NCBI GenBank assembly: GCA_002762915.1
Contig: PCYF01000048.1
Location: 2,711 to 14,424, forward strand
Origin: Candidatus Woesearchaeota archaeon CG10_big_fil_rev_8_21_14_0_10_32_9
Lineage (GTDB): Archaea; Nanobdellota; Nanobdellia; Woesearchaeales; 21-14-0-10-32-9
DNA length: 11,714 nt
Direction of reading: 5' to 3'
The notes beneath the pieces are model-generated. The model ran no database searches and was not told the origin of the DNA. It saw nothing but the letters and a program-made list of their open reading frames with translations. Below are positions 1 through 7,256 of the stretch, one piece after another. Each line of letters starts with the position of its first letter. Within the stretch, counting starts at the first letter, position 1. The translations under genes and the position numbers were made by a program.

Positions 1-1022
1 TTTGTAAAAATCCAAGCAAGAGGAATTAAAGGAATTATTAATGAAGTAAAAGTGAATATCGTCCTTGAACCATATTTGTCTATTAGAGTTCCCCACCATC
101 TCATTGAAGTAAAAGAACTTATCGCAGCTGAAACAGTAATTATTGTAAAGATAAAATAATCAAACTTCAACACACTTAACATATAAATTGCGAAAAATGG
201 AGAAGCAATATTAACAGAAAATCTATACATTGAATAAAAAACAGTAAACGAGCCAAAATTACTTTCTTTAGCATTCTTTATGAATTGAATAAGTGTATAT
301 GGCTCGGATTTGTAGGCTGAAGGATTAGGATCAAAAAACTTTCTTTGATATTTAGAACCAATAGTTCCTGAAATGAATGCAACAATGAATATTACAAAGA
401 ACCCAAGTGTTCCAGAGAAAGTAGAAAACATACTTAATATAAGCCCTGCAATAAGTGTGAGTGTGAAACTTGACAATCCAGTTATTACGTTTCTTTCACT
501 GAAGTATTTTCCAAGTTTGTTTCCTGGAACTGTGTCTCCCATTAATGCATTCCAAATAGGAGATTGAAGATTCATAAAAACAGTGTCCAAGATTACAAGA
601 ATGATTAGTAAAGCAGGATAATTTATTGCAAACAATGCAATTAAAGAAATAATCAACCAATTAAAAGCTTCAAAAGTAGATGCATAATAAAGAACTTTGT
701 GACGATTTTTTAAAAAAGAACTTAGCTTTTCAGAAAAAACTTGAGCTGAAGCCCCAAATAATTGTGGAAGAGAAGATAACAAAGCAACAAGAGTTGGAGT
801 AAATCCAAAACTTAATGCAAATGGAACAATGTAACTGCTTGTTAATCCAGATTTTGCAGATTTGAATGCTCCTTCATATTTTGCATACTGCATTGTTTTC
901 TTTTGTTTTTCAAAAGTAGAAAGACCATCGCTCTTCGCTCGTTCAACTTTTTTTGGTTTCTTTTGAGAGCTTACTTTAATTTGTGTAAGAGTTTTTCCAT
1001 TTTTGTTTATATCAACTGTCAT
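1..1022 (-). CDS. MFS-type membrane transporter, C-terminus cut by window edge
   Basis: I read 340 codons by hand on the minus strand, from ATG at 1022-1020 with no stop before the left edge. The first ~50 residues are Lys-rich and probably cytosolic. Several hydrophobic helices follow, starting around residue 60. Two loops look like the major facilitator 'motif A': a weak one after the second helix (GASAQVFSEKLSS) and a clearer one near the edge (WWGTLIDKYGSR). A segment reading SPIWNALMGDTVPGNKLG, then YFSERN, is typical of archaeal MFS proteins as I remember them. A normal MFS protein has 400 or more residues, so roughly 60-100 are missing. The substrate cannot be told. It is divergent from the aminopeptidase gene, with 195 bp between them. 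An AAAGGCG about 15 nt before the ATG is a weak ribosome site. Confidence 0.8.
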   Translation of the reverse strand, partial: MTVDINKNGKTLTQIKVSSQKKPKKVERAKSDGLSTFEKQKKTMQYAKYEGAFKSAKSGLTSSYIVPFALSFGFTPTLVALLSSLPQLFGASAQVFSEKLSSFLKNRHKVLYYASTFEAFNWLIISLIALFAINYPALLIILVILDTVFMNLQSPIWNALMGDTVPGNKLGKYFSERNVITGLSSFTLTLIAGLILSMFSTFSGTLGFFVIFIVAFISGTIGSKYQRKFFDPNPSAYKSEPYTLIQFIKNAKESNFGSFTVFYSMYRFSVNIASPFFAIYMLSVLKFDYFIFTIITVSAAISSFTSMRWWGTLIDKYGSRTIFTFTSLIIPLIPLAWIFT

Positions 1023-1070
1023 TAATGTCAATGTATTCGCCTTTTTTGAGAGCTCTTGGTATTTTCTCAA

Positions 1071-1080
1071 ATTTATATAT
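1071..1080 (-). promoter_or_regulatory. TATA box for the MFS gene
   Basis: On the minus strand this reads ATATATAAAT. Transcription would begin near 1049, giving a leader of about 27 nt that contains a weak AAAGGCG at 1038-1044. This is position-based inference only. Confidence 0.4.
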
Positions 1081-1092
1081 CTTTCTAAAAAT

Positions 1093-1114
1093 AGTATATC
1101 AATATACTGATATA
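1093..1114. repeat. Overlapping inverted repeats between divergent genes, possible operator
   Basis: AGTATAT (1093-1099), CA, ATATACT (1102-1108) is a perfect hyphenated palindrome. It overlaps a second one, TATATCA (1095-1101) and TGATATA (1108-1114). The site lies between the MFS promoter and the aminopeptidase promoter, where a regulator site could sit. AT-rich intergenic DNA gives such palindromes often, so the functional reading is weak. Confidence 0.25.
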
Positions 1115-1183
1115 TATATTGGAATACATATTATTTGAAAATGTTGTTAATTGATTATCAAAAATCAATATCCATTTTTCAAG

Positions 1184-1194
1184 AAATTATTTAA
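1184..1194 (+). promoter_or_regulatory. TATA box for methionine aminopeptidase
   Basis: AAATTATTTAA is centred 29 nt before the ATG at 1218. No Shine-Dalgarno sequence lies within 12 nt of the start. Together these suggest a leaderless mRNA beginning at or next to the ATG. Confidence 0.5.
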
Positions 1195-1217
1195 GGATAA
1201 ACTGAATCTGTAAATAA

Positions 1218-2105
1218 ATGCAAAAAGAAGAATTAGATTCATTCGTGTTGGCAGGAAGAATTGCTTGTGATGCTTTGGACTTTGGAGAGAAACTAATAAA
1301 ACCAGGACAAAGTATGATCTTAATTTTAGATCAAATTGAAGAGTTCATAAAAAGTCAAGGTGCAGAACTTGCGTTTCCACCACAAATTTCTCTTAATAAT
1401 GTTGCAGCACATTTCTGCCCGGACCAAGAAGATGTTCTTCTAAAAGAAGGGGACGTAGTAAAATTAGATGTTGGGACGAGTATAAATGGTTATATTGCAG
1501 ATACGGCAAGAACAATAGATCTTGGAAACAATACTGAATTAGTAAATGCATCAAAAGATGCTTTGGCTCAAGCTTTAAAATTAATAAGACCTGGAGTGCA
1601 AATAGGCGAACTAGGTAAAACAATACAAGAAACAATAATGAGTCACGGATTTTCTCCAATAAGAAACTTATCTGGACACGGTGTAGGAAGATATAGAATA
1701 CATGGTGCGCCAACAATCCCTAATGTAGAAACTGGAGACATAACAGAATTAAAAGAAAACCAAACTATTGCTATAGAACCTTTTGCAACAACTGGTGCAG
1801 GAATAGTATATGAAAGTGGGGTTTCAACAATATTCACGCTTAGATATGAAAAGCCTGTAAGAAGTCCAATGGCTAGACAAGTATTGCAAGAAATAAAAAA
1901 ATACAACGGACTTCCATTTGCATCAAGATGGTTAACAAAAAAATTCGGAGTTGCAAAAACATCAATTGCCTTAAGAGAATTAAGCCAACTTGGAATGCTA
2001 GATGCTCACCCTCCTTTGCTTGACAAAGCACAAGGATTAGTAAGTCAAGCAGAACATTCAGTTATAGTAAAAGATAAAGCAATAATATATACAAAAAATA
2101 AATAG
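1218..2105 (+). CDS. map: Type II methionine aminopeptidase
   Basis: This cytosolic metalloprotease removes the initiator Met from new proteins. At 295 residues it matches the archaeal type II form (about 295 aa), and all catalytic residues are visible. The five metal ligands are D84 (VKLDVG), D95 (ADTART), H154 (NLSGHGVG), E187 (IAIEPF) and E279 (SQAEHS). The substrate-side histidines are H65 (NNVAAHF) and H162 (RIHGAP). These positions agree closely with the Pyrococcus enzyme as I remember it. The winged-helix insert that marks type II lies around residues 210-275 (RWLTKKFGVAKTSIALREL). The ATG at 1218 fits the N-terminus and the TATA spacing. It heads a possible operon with the small membrane gene 12 bp downstream. 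Confidence 0.95.
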   Translation: MQKEELDSFVLAGRIACDALDFGEKLIKPGQSMILILDQIEEFIKSQGAELAFPPQISLNNVAAHFCPDQEDVLLKEGDVVKLDVGTSINGYIADTARTIDLGNNTELVNASKDALAQALKLIRPGVQIGELGKTIQETIMSHGFSPIRNLSGHGVGRYRIHGAPTIPNVETGDITELKENQTIAIEPFATTGAGIVYESGVSTIFTLRYEKPVRSPMARQVLQEIKKYNGLPFASRWLTKKFGVAKTSIALRELSQLGMLDAHPPLLDKAQGLVSQAEHSVIVKDKAIIYTKNK

Positions 2106-2110
2106 AGGTG
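2105..2110 (+). promoter_or_regulatory. Shine-Dalgarno site GAGGTG for the 71-aa membrane gene
   Basis: GAGGTG overlaps the last base of the aminopeptidase stop codon and lies 7 nt before the ATG at 2118. It matches the archaeal anti-SD (CACCTCC) well and decides that start. Its place against the upstream stop argues for cotranscription. Confidence 0.6.
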
Positions 2111-2117
2111 TGGTTAG

Positions 2118-2333
2118 ATGAAAAAAATAGAAGTGGTAAATTTTGATCAGGATGCGTTGAAGTATATTAAAAAAGCAGTTGGGATTGTGCTTATTATTCT
2201 TGGAATAATTTTAATCTTTGAATACATTATAGATGCGTTGAAAATATTGTTAGCAATAATTCTATTCGGTATTGGGGGATATTTGCTTTCTAATCAAGGA
2301 AGATTAAAATGGTTCAGATTTAGAAGATTCTAA
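2118..2333 (+). CDS. 71-aa two-helix membrane protein, unrecognised
   Basis: I do not recognise a family. The protein has a charged N-terminus (residues 1-19), a hydrophobic helix at about 20-36, a second at about 39-57, and a basic, aromatic tail (KWFRFRRF, 64-71). The two helices are nearly adjacent, so they probably form a hairpin. It lies 12 bp after the methionine aminopeptidase gene with a strong SD, so it is probably in the same transcript. No catalytic motif is present. It could be a small membrane-organising or stress protein, but nothing in the sequence shows which. Confidence 0.75.
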   Translation: MKKIEVVNFDQDALKYIKKAVGIVLIILGIILIFEYIIDALKILLAIILFGIGGYLLSNQGRLKWFRFRRF

Positions 2334-2348
2334 ACTGAATAAACAAGA

Positions 2349-2358
2349 ATTTAAATAT
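2349..2358 (+). promoter_or_regulatory. TATA box for the ABC1 kinase gene
   Basis: ATTTAAATAT lies 33-42 nt before the ATG at 2391. Initiation near 2380 would leave a short leader carrying GAGGCG at 2382-2387 as a ribosome site. A second AT-rich stretch (ATTTAAAA, near 2372-2379) is a less likely alternative. Confidence 0.4.
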
Positions 2359-2390
2359 CTGAAAAAAAAGGAATTTAAAAAGAGGCGAAA

Positions 2391-3986
2391 ATGTTTAGGA
2401 TTCCTGAGAAAATTAAAGAACTGAAAAGATTCAAACAGGTAGCGCAAGTTCTAATTAAAAATGAAATGGGTTTTGTACTTACAAGTATGCGCCCTAAAAA
2501 TGATAAAGAGACAGAACCTGTAGTAATTAGAGAGATGATTGAAGAGTTAGGAGGATCATTTGTAAAATTAGGACAAATTTTAAGTCTAAGACCTGATTTA
2601 ATTCCTAGTAAATACTGTGATGAATTATCTAAGTTACAGGATCATGTCAAACCATTTCCATACTCGCAAGTAAAAAAGATTATGGAAAAAGAATCTGGAA
2701 AAAAGATCTCAAGCGTTTTTTCAAAAATTAATTCTGTTCCTGAAGCATCAGCTTCAATTGGTCAAGTACATAAAGGAATATTAAAAACTGGTGAAAAAGT
2801 TGCAATAAAAGTACAAAGACCAGAAATACAAGAATTGCTGAGTACCGATATAGATATGATGATGTTCTTAGCTAATTTGATTGATAAAATTCCTGGTAAA
2901 AAAGTAATTAATGCAGTTGAAATTATTGAAGCATTTAAAGAATATACAGAAAAAGAAATAAAATATGAAAATGAATTGTTGAGTATAAAAAAGTTTTATG
3001 AAAATTTTCAGAATACAAAAACAAAAATACCTTTACCTTATGAATATTTATCAACTGATAAAGTTCTTGTAATGGAATTTGTAGAAGGAAAGAAATTAAC
3101 TGAATATCTAAAACAAAAAAGACCGGAAGAAGAAAAAAAACTACTCGCTAGAGATATATTTAATGTGTTTTTAAAACAAATATTTGTTGATGGATATTTT
3201 CATGCAGATCCACATCCTGGAAATATATTAAAAACATCTGATGGAATTGCATTATTGGATTTTGGAATTGTGGGAGAAATAACTCCTGAAATGAAAGCAG
3301 CACTCCTTAATTTATTCATAGCATTGTATTCTCAAGATATTGATAAAGCTGCAGATTGTATGACTGCTCTGCACATAATAAATGAAGCCAATACTGAAAT
3401 GAAAAATGAAATAAGGCAAGTTTTATCTCCATATTATGGTGTGCCTACAAGCAAGATTGACGTTCCAAAACTATTTATTCAAACTTTAAAGATTGCAAAA
3501 AGAAACGACATAACTGTGCCAAAAGATTTAGTTATTTTAGGAAAAACAGTTTTAACTCTTGAAAGTACTTGTGCAAAAATATCTCCTAATTTTAATTTTG
3601 TAGAAGAATCAAAACCATTTATAACAAGAATGCTTATTCATGAATATTCTCCAAAAAAAACTATTGCTCAAAATATACAATACTTGAAAAAAGCAAAAAA
3701 TATTTTTGAAAAACTTCCAGATGCAATTGAAACTTACTTTAATAATAATGCTCAACAAAATAAAAACATGGAAGAACTGTCTAAACATGTTCAAGAACTA
3801 GAAGGAAGATTAGAGACGATAACTGAACGAGCATTTGTAATAATTTTGACTGTTATAATAATTATAACTGGGTTTTTGTTGATTGATAAGACTCCGCAAG
3901 TAGAAGGAATGTCAATTTTTTCAGTAATATCCTTTCTTTTGGGGTTGGCGCTTATTTATTCTCAGATAAAAAAAGCTCTTAGATAA
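2391..3986 (+). CDS. ABC1/UbiB-family atypical kinase with C-terminal membrane anchor
   Basis: The 531-residue protein has the full ABC1/ADCK/UbiB signature. The KxGQ motif is KLGQ at 59-62. The Ala-rich loop that replaces a normal P-loop is at 119-129 (ASASIGQVHKG). The ATP-binding Lys is K140 (VAIKVQRP). The catalytic loop is HADPHPGN at 271-278 and the metal-binding DFG is at 290-292. A probable coiled coil near 455-480 leads to two hydrophobic helices, about 481-498 and 508-524, so the enzyme should sit on the membrane by its C-terminus. In bacteria and mitochondria these proteins support ubiquinone or isoprenoid-lipid synthesis, probably as ATPases. The archaeal role is not established. 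It ends 4 bp before the stop of the convergent zinc-ribbon gene. Confidence 0.93.
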   Translation: MFRIPEKIKELKRFKQVAQVLIKNEMGFVLTSMRPKNDKETEPVVIREMIEELGGSFVKLGQILSLRPDLIPSKYCDELSKLQDHVKPFPYSQVKKIMEKESGKKISSVFSKINSVPEASASIGQVHKGILKTGEKVAIKVQRPEIQELLSTDIDMMMFLANLIDKIPGKKVINAVEIIEAFKEYTEKEIKYENELLSIKKFYENFQNTKTKIPLPYEYLSTDKVLVMEFVEGKKLTEYLKQKRPEEEKKLLARDIFNVFLKQIFVDGYFHADPHPGNILKTSDGIALLDFGIVGEITPEMKAALLNLFIALYSQDIDKAADCMTALHIINEANTEMKNEIRQVLSPYYGVPTSKIDVPKLFIQTLKIAKRNDITVPKDLVILGKTVLTLESTCAKISPNFNFVEESKPFITRMLIHEYSPKKTIAQNIQYLKKAKNIFEKLPDAIETYFNNNAQQNKNMEELSKHVQELEGRLETITERAFVIILTVIIIITGFLLIDKTPQVEGMSIFSVISFLLGLALIYSQIKKALR

Positions 3987-3990
3987 TCTT

Positions 3991-4188
3991 TTAAAGATCA
4001 ACGTAACTGAAATTGCCACAGCTCATGAAATCTATTTTTTTAAAGATAGAATAATTACAGTTATTACACGTTCCACTAATATAACATTTCATGTAATCAA
4101 AATGCATATCCCACTTCGTCGTGGCATGATTTTTACCGCAAGAAGGACATAATTCTTCTAAATGGTCTTCTAATGTATGATGTATCAC
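3991..4188 (-). CDS. Small zinc-ribbon protein, GTG start
   Basis: This is a 65-residue protein. Two CxxC knuckles, C14-C17 (CPSCG) and C41-C44 (CNNC), are spaced as in a zinc ribbon. C35 and C57 and several His residues may also contribute. The start at 4188-4186 reads GTG on the minus strand, and I see no in-frame ATG before M28. Minus-strand CTTTAAAAAG near 4223-4232 could be the TATA box, giving a very short leader. The gene is convergent with the kinase gene, stops 4 bp apart. Such ribbons may bind nucleic acid or proteins, but I cannot name the family. Confidence 0.65.
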   Translation of the reverse strand: MIHHTLEDHLEELCPSCGKNHATTKWDMHFDYMKCYISGTCNNCNYSIFKKIDFMSCGNFSYVDL

Positions 4189-4266
4189 TTTTTATTCAAT
4201 TTATGAGGAAGTCAGTTTCTTTTTAAAGCTAACTAATAAAGAAAGTAACTTAAAATAGGGCAAATA

Positions 4267-4275
4267 TTTATATAT
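4267..4275 (+). promoter_or_regulatory. TATA box for the coiled-coil gene pair
   Basis: TTTATATAT sits about 40 nt before the ATG at 4310. Transcription near 4297 would give a leader of about 13 nt. GAGGTGA at 4300-4306 is a near-consensus Shine-Dalgarno site 3 nt before the ATG. Confidence 0.55.
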
Positions 4276-4309
4276 CAGAGTATCAAATAAATAAACAAAG
4301 AGGTGAACA

Positions 4310-5005
4310 ATGGAAGACGAAGAGTATGAAATCCTTCCTCATGAAAGGGTTGAGCATTTAAGAAAAGAAGTTGAAAAACTCAAGAGCAATCCATTCATAG
4401 AATCAAATTCCTCAGAGAAATTACTTTCTTCAATTGATAAATTAACTAAATCAATAAATAGACTTGAAGATTTGTTTCAAAGTATAAATAATGTTCTTTT
4501 AGATGAGTATAGGAAAGGAGATGGTCCTGATCAAAAACTTGATAAAATACTGGACCAAAATAAACAAATTGCTGAAGCATTGGTTAATTCTGGACAAAGT
4601 AAAGATGAGTCTGAAAGTTATTCTGATTCTGAATCATTTATGCAAGAAAACAAATCTCAAAAATCTCAGTCTCAACAACCAATGTACCAACAAGTTCCTC
4701 AACAAATGATGAATCAAGATCAAAATCAACAAAGACAACCAAAGATTTTCCAATTCCCTGATACAAATCAAGCACCTTCTATGTACAACATGTCTCCAGG
4801 TCAAAATTTTGGACAAATGCGACCAGAGACACAAAATAATTCTTCTCAAGGTCTTGATGATTTTGATTTGCCTAGTCCTCCAAATTTTGGTGAACCTAAC
4901 TATCCGACTCCAGATAATTTTCCAGAAATGAAGAATCCTCCTCCATTAATGGGAGAACCTAAAGAGATAACTCCAAAAAAGAAAAAATTCTTAGGATTGA
5001 TATGA
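4310..5005 (+). CDS. Coiled-coil protein with acidic Ser-rich and Q/P-rich disordered tail, unrecognised
   Basis: The 231-residue protein has three parts. Residues 1-95 are helical and charged, with likely coiled coils at 11-27, 36-66 and 74-93. Residues 97-110 are an acidic Ser-rich linker. Residues 115-216 are low-complexity, rich in Gln, Pro, Asn and Met, and surely disordered. The protein ends in a basic-hydrophobic tail, KKKKFLGLI (223-231). No catalytic motif is visible. I recall unnamed DPANN proteins with the same plan (helical N-terminus, Pro/Gln linker, basic tail), but cannot verify this here. It has its own promoter and SD, and its stop codon is directly followed by the ATG of the next gene, so the two are probably translated together and may interact. 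Confidence 0.75.
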   Translation: MEDEEYEILPHERVEHLRKEVEKLKSNPFIESNSSEKLLSSIDKLTKSINRLEDLFQSINNVLLDEYRKGDGPDQKLDKILDQNKQIAEALVNSGQSKDESESYSDSESFMQENKSQKSQSQQPMYQQVPQQMMNQDQNQQRQPKIFQFPDTNQAPSMYNMSPGQNFGQMRPETQNNSSQGLDDFDLPSPPNFGEPNYPTPDNFPEMKNPPPLMGEPKEITPKKKKFLGLI

Positions 5006-5251
5006 ATGAATCCTTCTTTCAAAGTAAGAAAGATGTTTATGGCTGCAGCGTTTAGAGCTCAAGCTCACAAAGCTGAAAAAAAGAAAGTTTATTCTAGATT
5101 AGAATTAATGGAAAATGAATTAAAAGTTGCAGATAAATTAGTGGAAGATCTTTCAGATTCTAGAGATATAGATCCAAGAAATTCAGTTAAAATGCAATTA
5201 AAAATAAATCAAATAAGACGAAGAATAGAAAAATTAAAAATAGTTCTATAA
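5006..5251 (+). CDS. 81-aa helical coiled-coil protein coupled to the preceding gene, unrecognised
   Basis: The ATG follows the TGA of the upstream gene with no gap (TGAATG), which suggests translational coupling. I see no separate promoter. The protein is basic and almost wholly helical. A short N-terminal segment (residues 8-20, KMFMAAAFRAQA) is Ala/Met-rich and could be amphipathic. Residues 22-50 and 60-81 are charged heptad-like helices separated by a short break (RDIDPRN). There is no enzyme motif. The 3' end overlaps the last 6 bp of the convergent histone-fold gene. A shared job with the upstream coiled-coil protein is likely from the arrangement, but unknown. Confidence 0.75.
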   Translation: MNPSFKVRKMFMAAAFRAQAHKAEKKKVYSRLELMENELKVADKLVEDLSDSRDIDPRNSVKMQLKINQIRRRIEKLKIVL

Positions 5252-5416
5252 ATCTTTAGACATAACAGTTTTTCTACCGTTAGCTTCGGCTCTTCTTATA
5301 GCATCTTTAATTAATTGCTTTACTTTTTCATCAAGAGCATCAGCAAAATCGCTCGAAACATTGTATCCTTGTGCCATTTCTTTTATTTTAGTTTTTACAA
5401 TTACGGATTCACTCAT
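5246..5416 (-). CDS. 56-aa histone-fold protein, DUF1931-like, short third helix
   Basis: I translated this by hand from ATG at 5416-5414 to TAG at 5248-5246. The pattern is that of an archaeal histone-fold protein: helix 1 (about residues 4-17), a loop (YNVSSD), a long helix 2 (about 22-46), then GRKTV at 47-51 in the place of the L2 loop with its conserved Arg-Thr pair, followed by MSKDL and the stop. It most resembles the small DUF1931 / CBF-NF-Y-like family as I remember it, more than classic HMf histones of about 66-69 residues. The third helix is almost absent. A good SD, GAGGTAT (5422-5428), lies 5 nt before the ATG, and a TATA box lies at 5452-5459. It probably binds DNA as a dimer, which is inference. 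Confidence 0.8.
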   Translation of the reverse strand: MSESVIVKTKIKEMAQGYNVSSDFADALDEKVKQLIKDAIRRAEANGRKTVMSKDL

Positions 5417-5451
5417 TTTGTATACCTCGCGCTTTTGAATGTTTATTCCTT

Positions 5452-5459
5452 TTTATAAT
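5452..5459 (-). promoter_or_regulatory. TATA box for the histone-fold gene
   Basis: Minus-strand TTATAAAA, centred about 26 nt upstream of a predicted start site near 5429. The resulting leader of about 13 nt contains the SD GAGGTAT. The short, strong layout fits a well-expressed gene. Confidence 0.5.
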
Positions 5460-5474
5460 TTTCTCAAAATAACA

Positions 5475-7148
5475 TTAATGTGTGTACCAAAACTCAAAAC
5501 TTTTTTTATTATCTAATCTTGCAAAACCAATTCTTTCAAATTGGACAACATCGCCTTCTTTTATAATTGAAATATTCGGCTCAGTAATTCCTACTAGTAT
5601 AGTTTTATCAGGCATCAAAACACTCATATTAATCAAAGAGTCAGAAACAGGAAGATAATGAAGCATTCCTTTTCCTTTCTTTTTGTAAGTTTCTACTGAT
5701 TCATCAACAAATGTGAATTTTGAATCTCCTTCATAAATAAAATTTAAACATTCAATTAATCTGTAAACATTTCCTTTCTTTAAAGAATCAAGATCTTTCT
5801 TCGAAATAAAAAAGTCTTCATTAGTAGTTAATAATCTAGTTTTCTTTGCATCCTCTGGATGAAACTTTAATTCAATAATCTTTTTAGGAGCATTTTTTAT
5901 TTTAATTTTAATAGGATCAGAAACAAAAAAGAATCTTTTTGCAAGTCTATCAACGATTCTCTTGTTGTGTAACATTAAATCGTCCCATGTTAAAGTAGAT
6001 TCACTTTTTGTTATTCCTGTTTTTACTACGAACTCTTTGATTGCTTCAGGTTGAAATCCTCTTCTTCTAAGAGCAACAATTGTTGTTAAACTAGGATCAT
6101 CCCAACCAAGTAATTCTCCAGAATTAACTTTTTCTCTAATAACTCTGCCAGAACTTTCAACTCCTTCTAAATTAAAACGAGCAAACTCATAAATTTTAGT
6201 TTCAGAATAACCTAACAAAGTTTGAATAAATCTTTGGAGCTCATTTCTCATTTCAAACTCTTTGCTTCTTAGTCTGTGAGTAATTTTAAAATAACCATCC
6301 ATGATGGAATTTTGAAAGTCATAATTAGGCCAGACAGAATATTTTGTTCCAAGTCGTGCATGAGTTGTTTTAATTATTCTAAAAATAGCAGGATCTCTCA
6401 TAGTGCTATTTTTGTGTTTTAAATCAATTTTTAATCTAACAATAGCATCTCCCTGATTCATCTCAGGCATTTTTTTCCATAACTCCACATTATCTTTGAT
6501 GCTTCTGGATCTACATTTGCAAGGAGACCCCTTTTCTCTTCCTAATTTTATTGCTTCACTATTACAAGTACAAACATATGCCTTGTCTTTATTTAATAAT
6601 TCTTCACAATGTTTATAGTAAAGAGTCATATAGTCAGAAGCATACAACAATTTATCCCAAGAAACGCCGAGCCATTTGAAATTTTCCAGCATAATTGTGT
6701 AAAACTCTTCTTTTACAAGTTCAGGATTAGTATCTTCAAATCTTAAGAAAAATTCTCCATTGTACTTTTGTGCAAGTAAATAATTCAAGAATAAAGATTT
6801 AGCGTGTCCTATGTGAGGATATTTCTCAGGACCGGGAGGAAAAGCAGTTCTGATCTTTTCTCCCTCTTTAATATCAAGAAATGCGAAAAGATCATGTTCC
6901 TTATGTTTGCTTTCTAAAGCATCAGGATTAATTTTTAATAACTCTACTTTTTGAGCTTCAATGGATAAAGAATTAACTTCTTTTATGATTTTAGTTATTT
7001 CTGTGGAAAGCTCTTTCATATTACTTTTTTGATCTGGAAAAGAACCAAGAACTCCTCCAACCACTCCGCCAGGAACCGCTTTACCATCATGCTTAACTGC
7101 ATTCAACAAAGCTAACTTTTTTACCAATAACAAAACATCATTATTCAT
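5475..7148 (-). CDS. gltX: Glutamyl-tRNA synthetase, archaeal type
   Basis: This cytosolic class I synthetase charges tRNA-Glu, and in archaea often tRNA-Gln too, with glutamate. The 557 residues match the archaeal family. An N-terminal helical extension (about 1-70, with KLALLNAVKHDGKAVPG and VLGSFP) precedes the Rossmann domain. HIGH is at 112-115, LRFEDTNPE at 135-143, and a putative zinc site at C193/C195/C210/C212. The stretch GWDDPSLTTIVALRRRGF (348-365) and a C-terminal beta-barrel anticodon domain follow. Two features are odd: the Arg usually ten residues before HIGH is A102, and the KMSKS-equivalent loop (331-338, ESSGRVIR) seems to have Val where Lys is expected. The frame is intact and full length, so it is probably functional. 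Minus-strand TATA at 7171-7180 puts transcription at the ATG. Confidence 0.93.
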   Translation of the reverse strand: MNNDVLLLVKKLALLNAVKHDGKAVPGGVVGGVLGSFPDQKSNMKELSTEITKIIKEVNSLSIEAQKVELLKINPDALESKHKEHDLFAFLDIKEGEKIRTAFPPGPEKYPHIGHAKSLFLNYLLAQKYNGEFFLRFEDTNPELVKEEFYTIMLENFKWLGVSWDKLLYASDYMTLYYKHCEELLNKDKAYVCTCNSEAIKLGREKGSPCKCRSRSIKDNVELWKKMPEMNQGDAIVRLKIDLKHKNSTMRDPAIFRIIKTTHARLGTKYSVWPNYDFQNSIMDGYFKITHRLRSKEFEMRNELQRFIQTLLGYSETKIYEFARFNLEGVESSGRVIREKVNSGELLGWDDPSLTTIVALRRRGFQPEAIKEFVVKTGITKSESTLTWDDLMLHNKRIVDRLAKRFFFVSDPIKIKIKNAPKKIIELKFHPEDAKKTRLLTTNEDFFISKKDLDSLKKGNVYRLIECLNFIYEGDSKFTFVDESVETYKKKGKGMLHYLPVSDSLINMSVLMPDKTILVGITEPNISIIKEGDVVQFERIGFARLDNKKSFEFWYTH

Positions 7149-7170
7149 AACAAATAAAAAATAATCACGT

Positions 7171-7180
7171 ATTTATATAG
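7171..7180 (-). promoter_or_regulatory. TATA box for the GluRS gene
   Basis: Minus-strand CTATATAAAT is centred 28 nt from the ATG at 7148. There is no SD sequence between them, so the mRNA is predicted to be leaderless. Confidence 0.55.
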
Positions 7181-7201
7181 TTTTCAGCTAAAAAAGGAAA
7201 G

Positions 7202-7213
7202 CTTTTAATATTA
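7202..7213 (+). promoter_or_regulatory. TATA-like box for the 55-aa membrane protein gene
   Basis: CTTTTAATATTA lies about 30 nt before a likely start site near 7235. The leader would carry the strong SD GGAGGT at 7244-7249. Confidence 0.4.
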
Positions 7214-7256
7214 AGACTCAAATAACTGACCTATAATAATGTTGGAGGTAACAAAA

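Noticed and set aside
373..567. Plus-strand reading frame of 64 codons
   Set aside because: It lies wholly antisense to the MFS transporter, whose minus-strand frame is open throughout and has clear transporter motifs.
1643..1906. Minus-strand reading frames within the aminopeptidase gene
   Set aside because: They are shadows of a gene with all catalytic residues intact and have no start signals of their own.
4503..4849. Alternative frames on both strands within the Q/P-rich gene
   Set aside because: The repetitive codons of the low-complexity tail open other frames. None has a promoter or SD.
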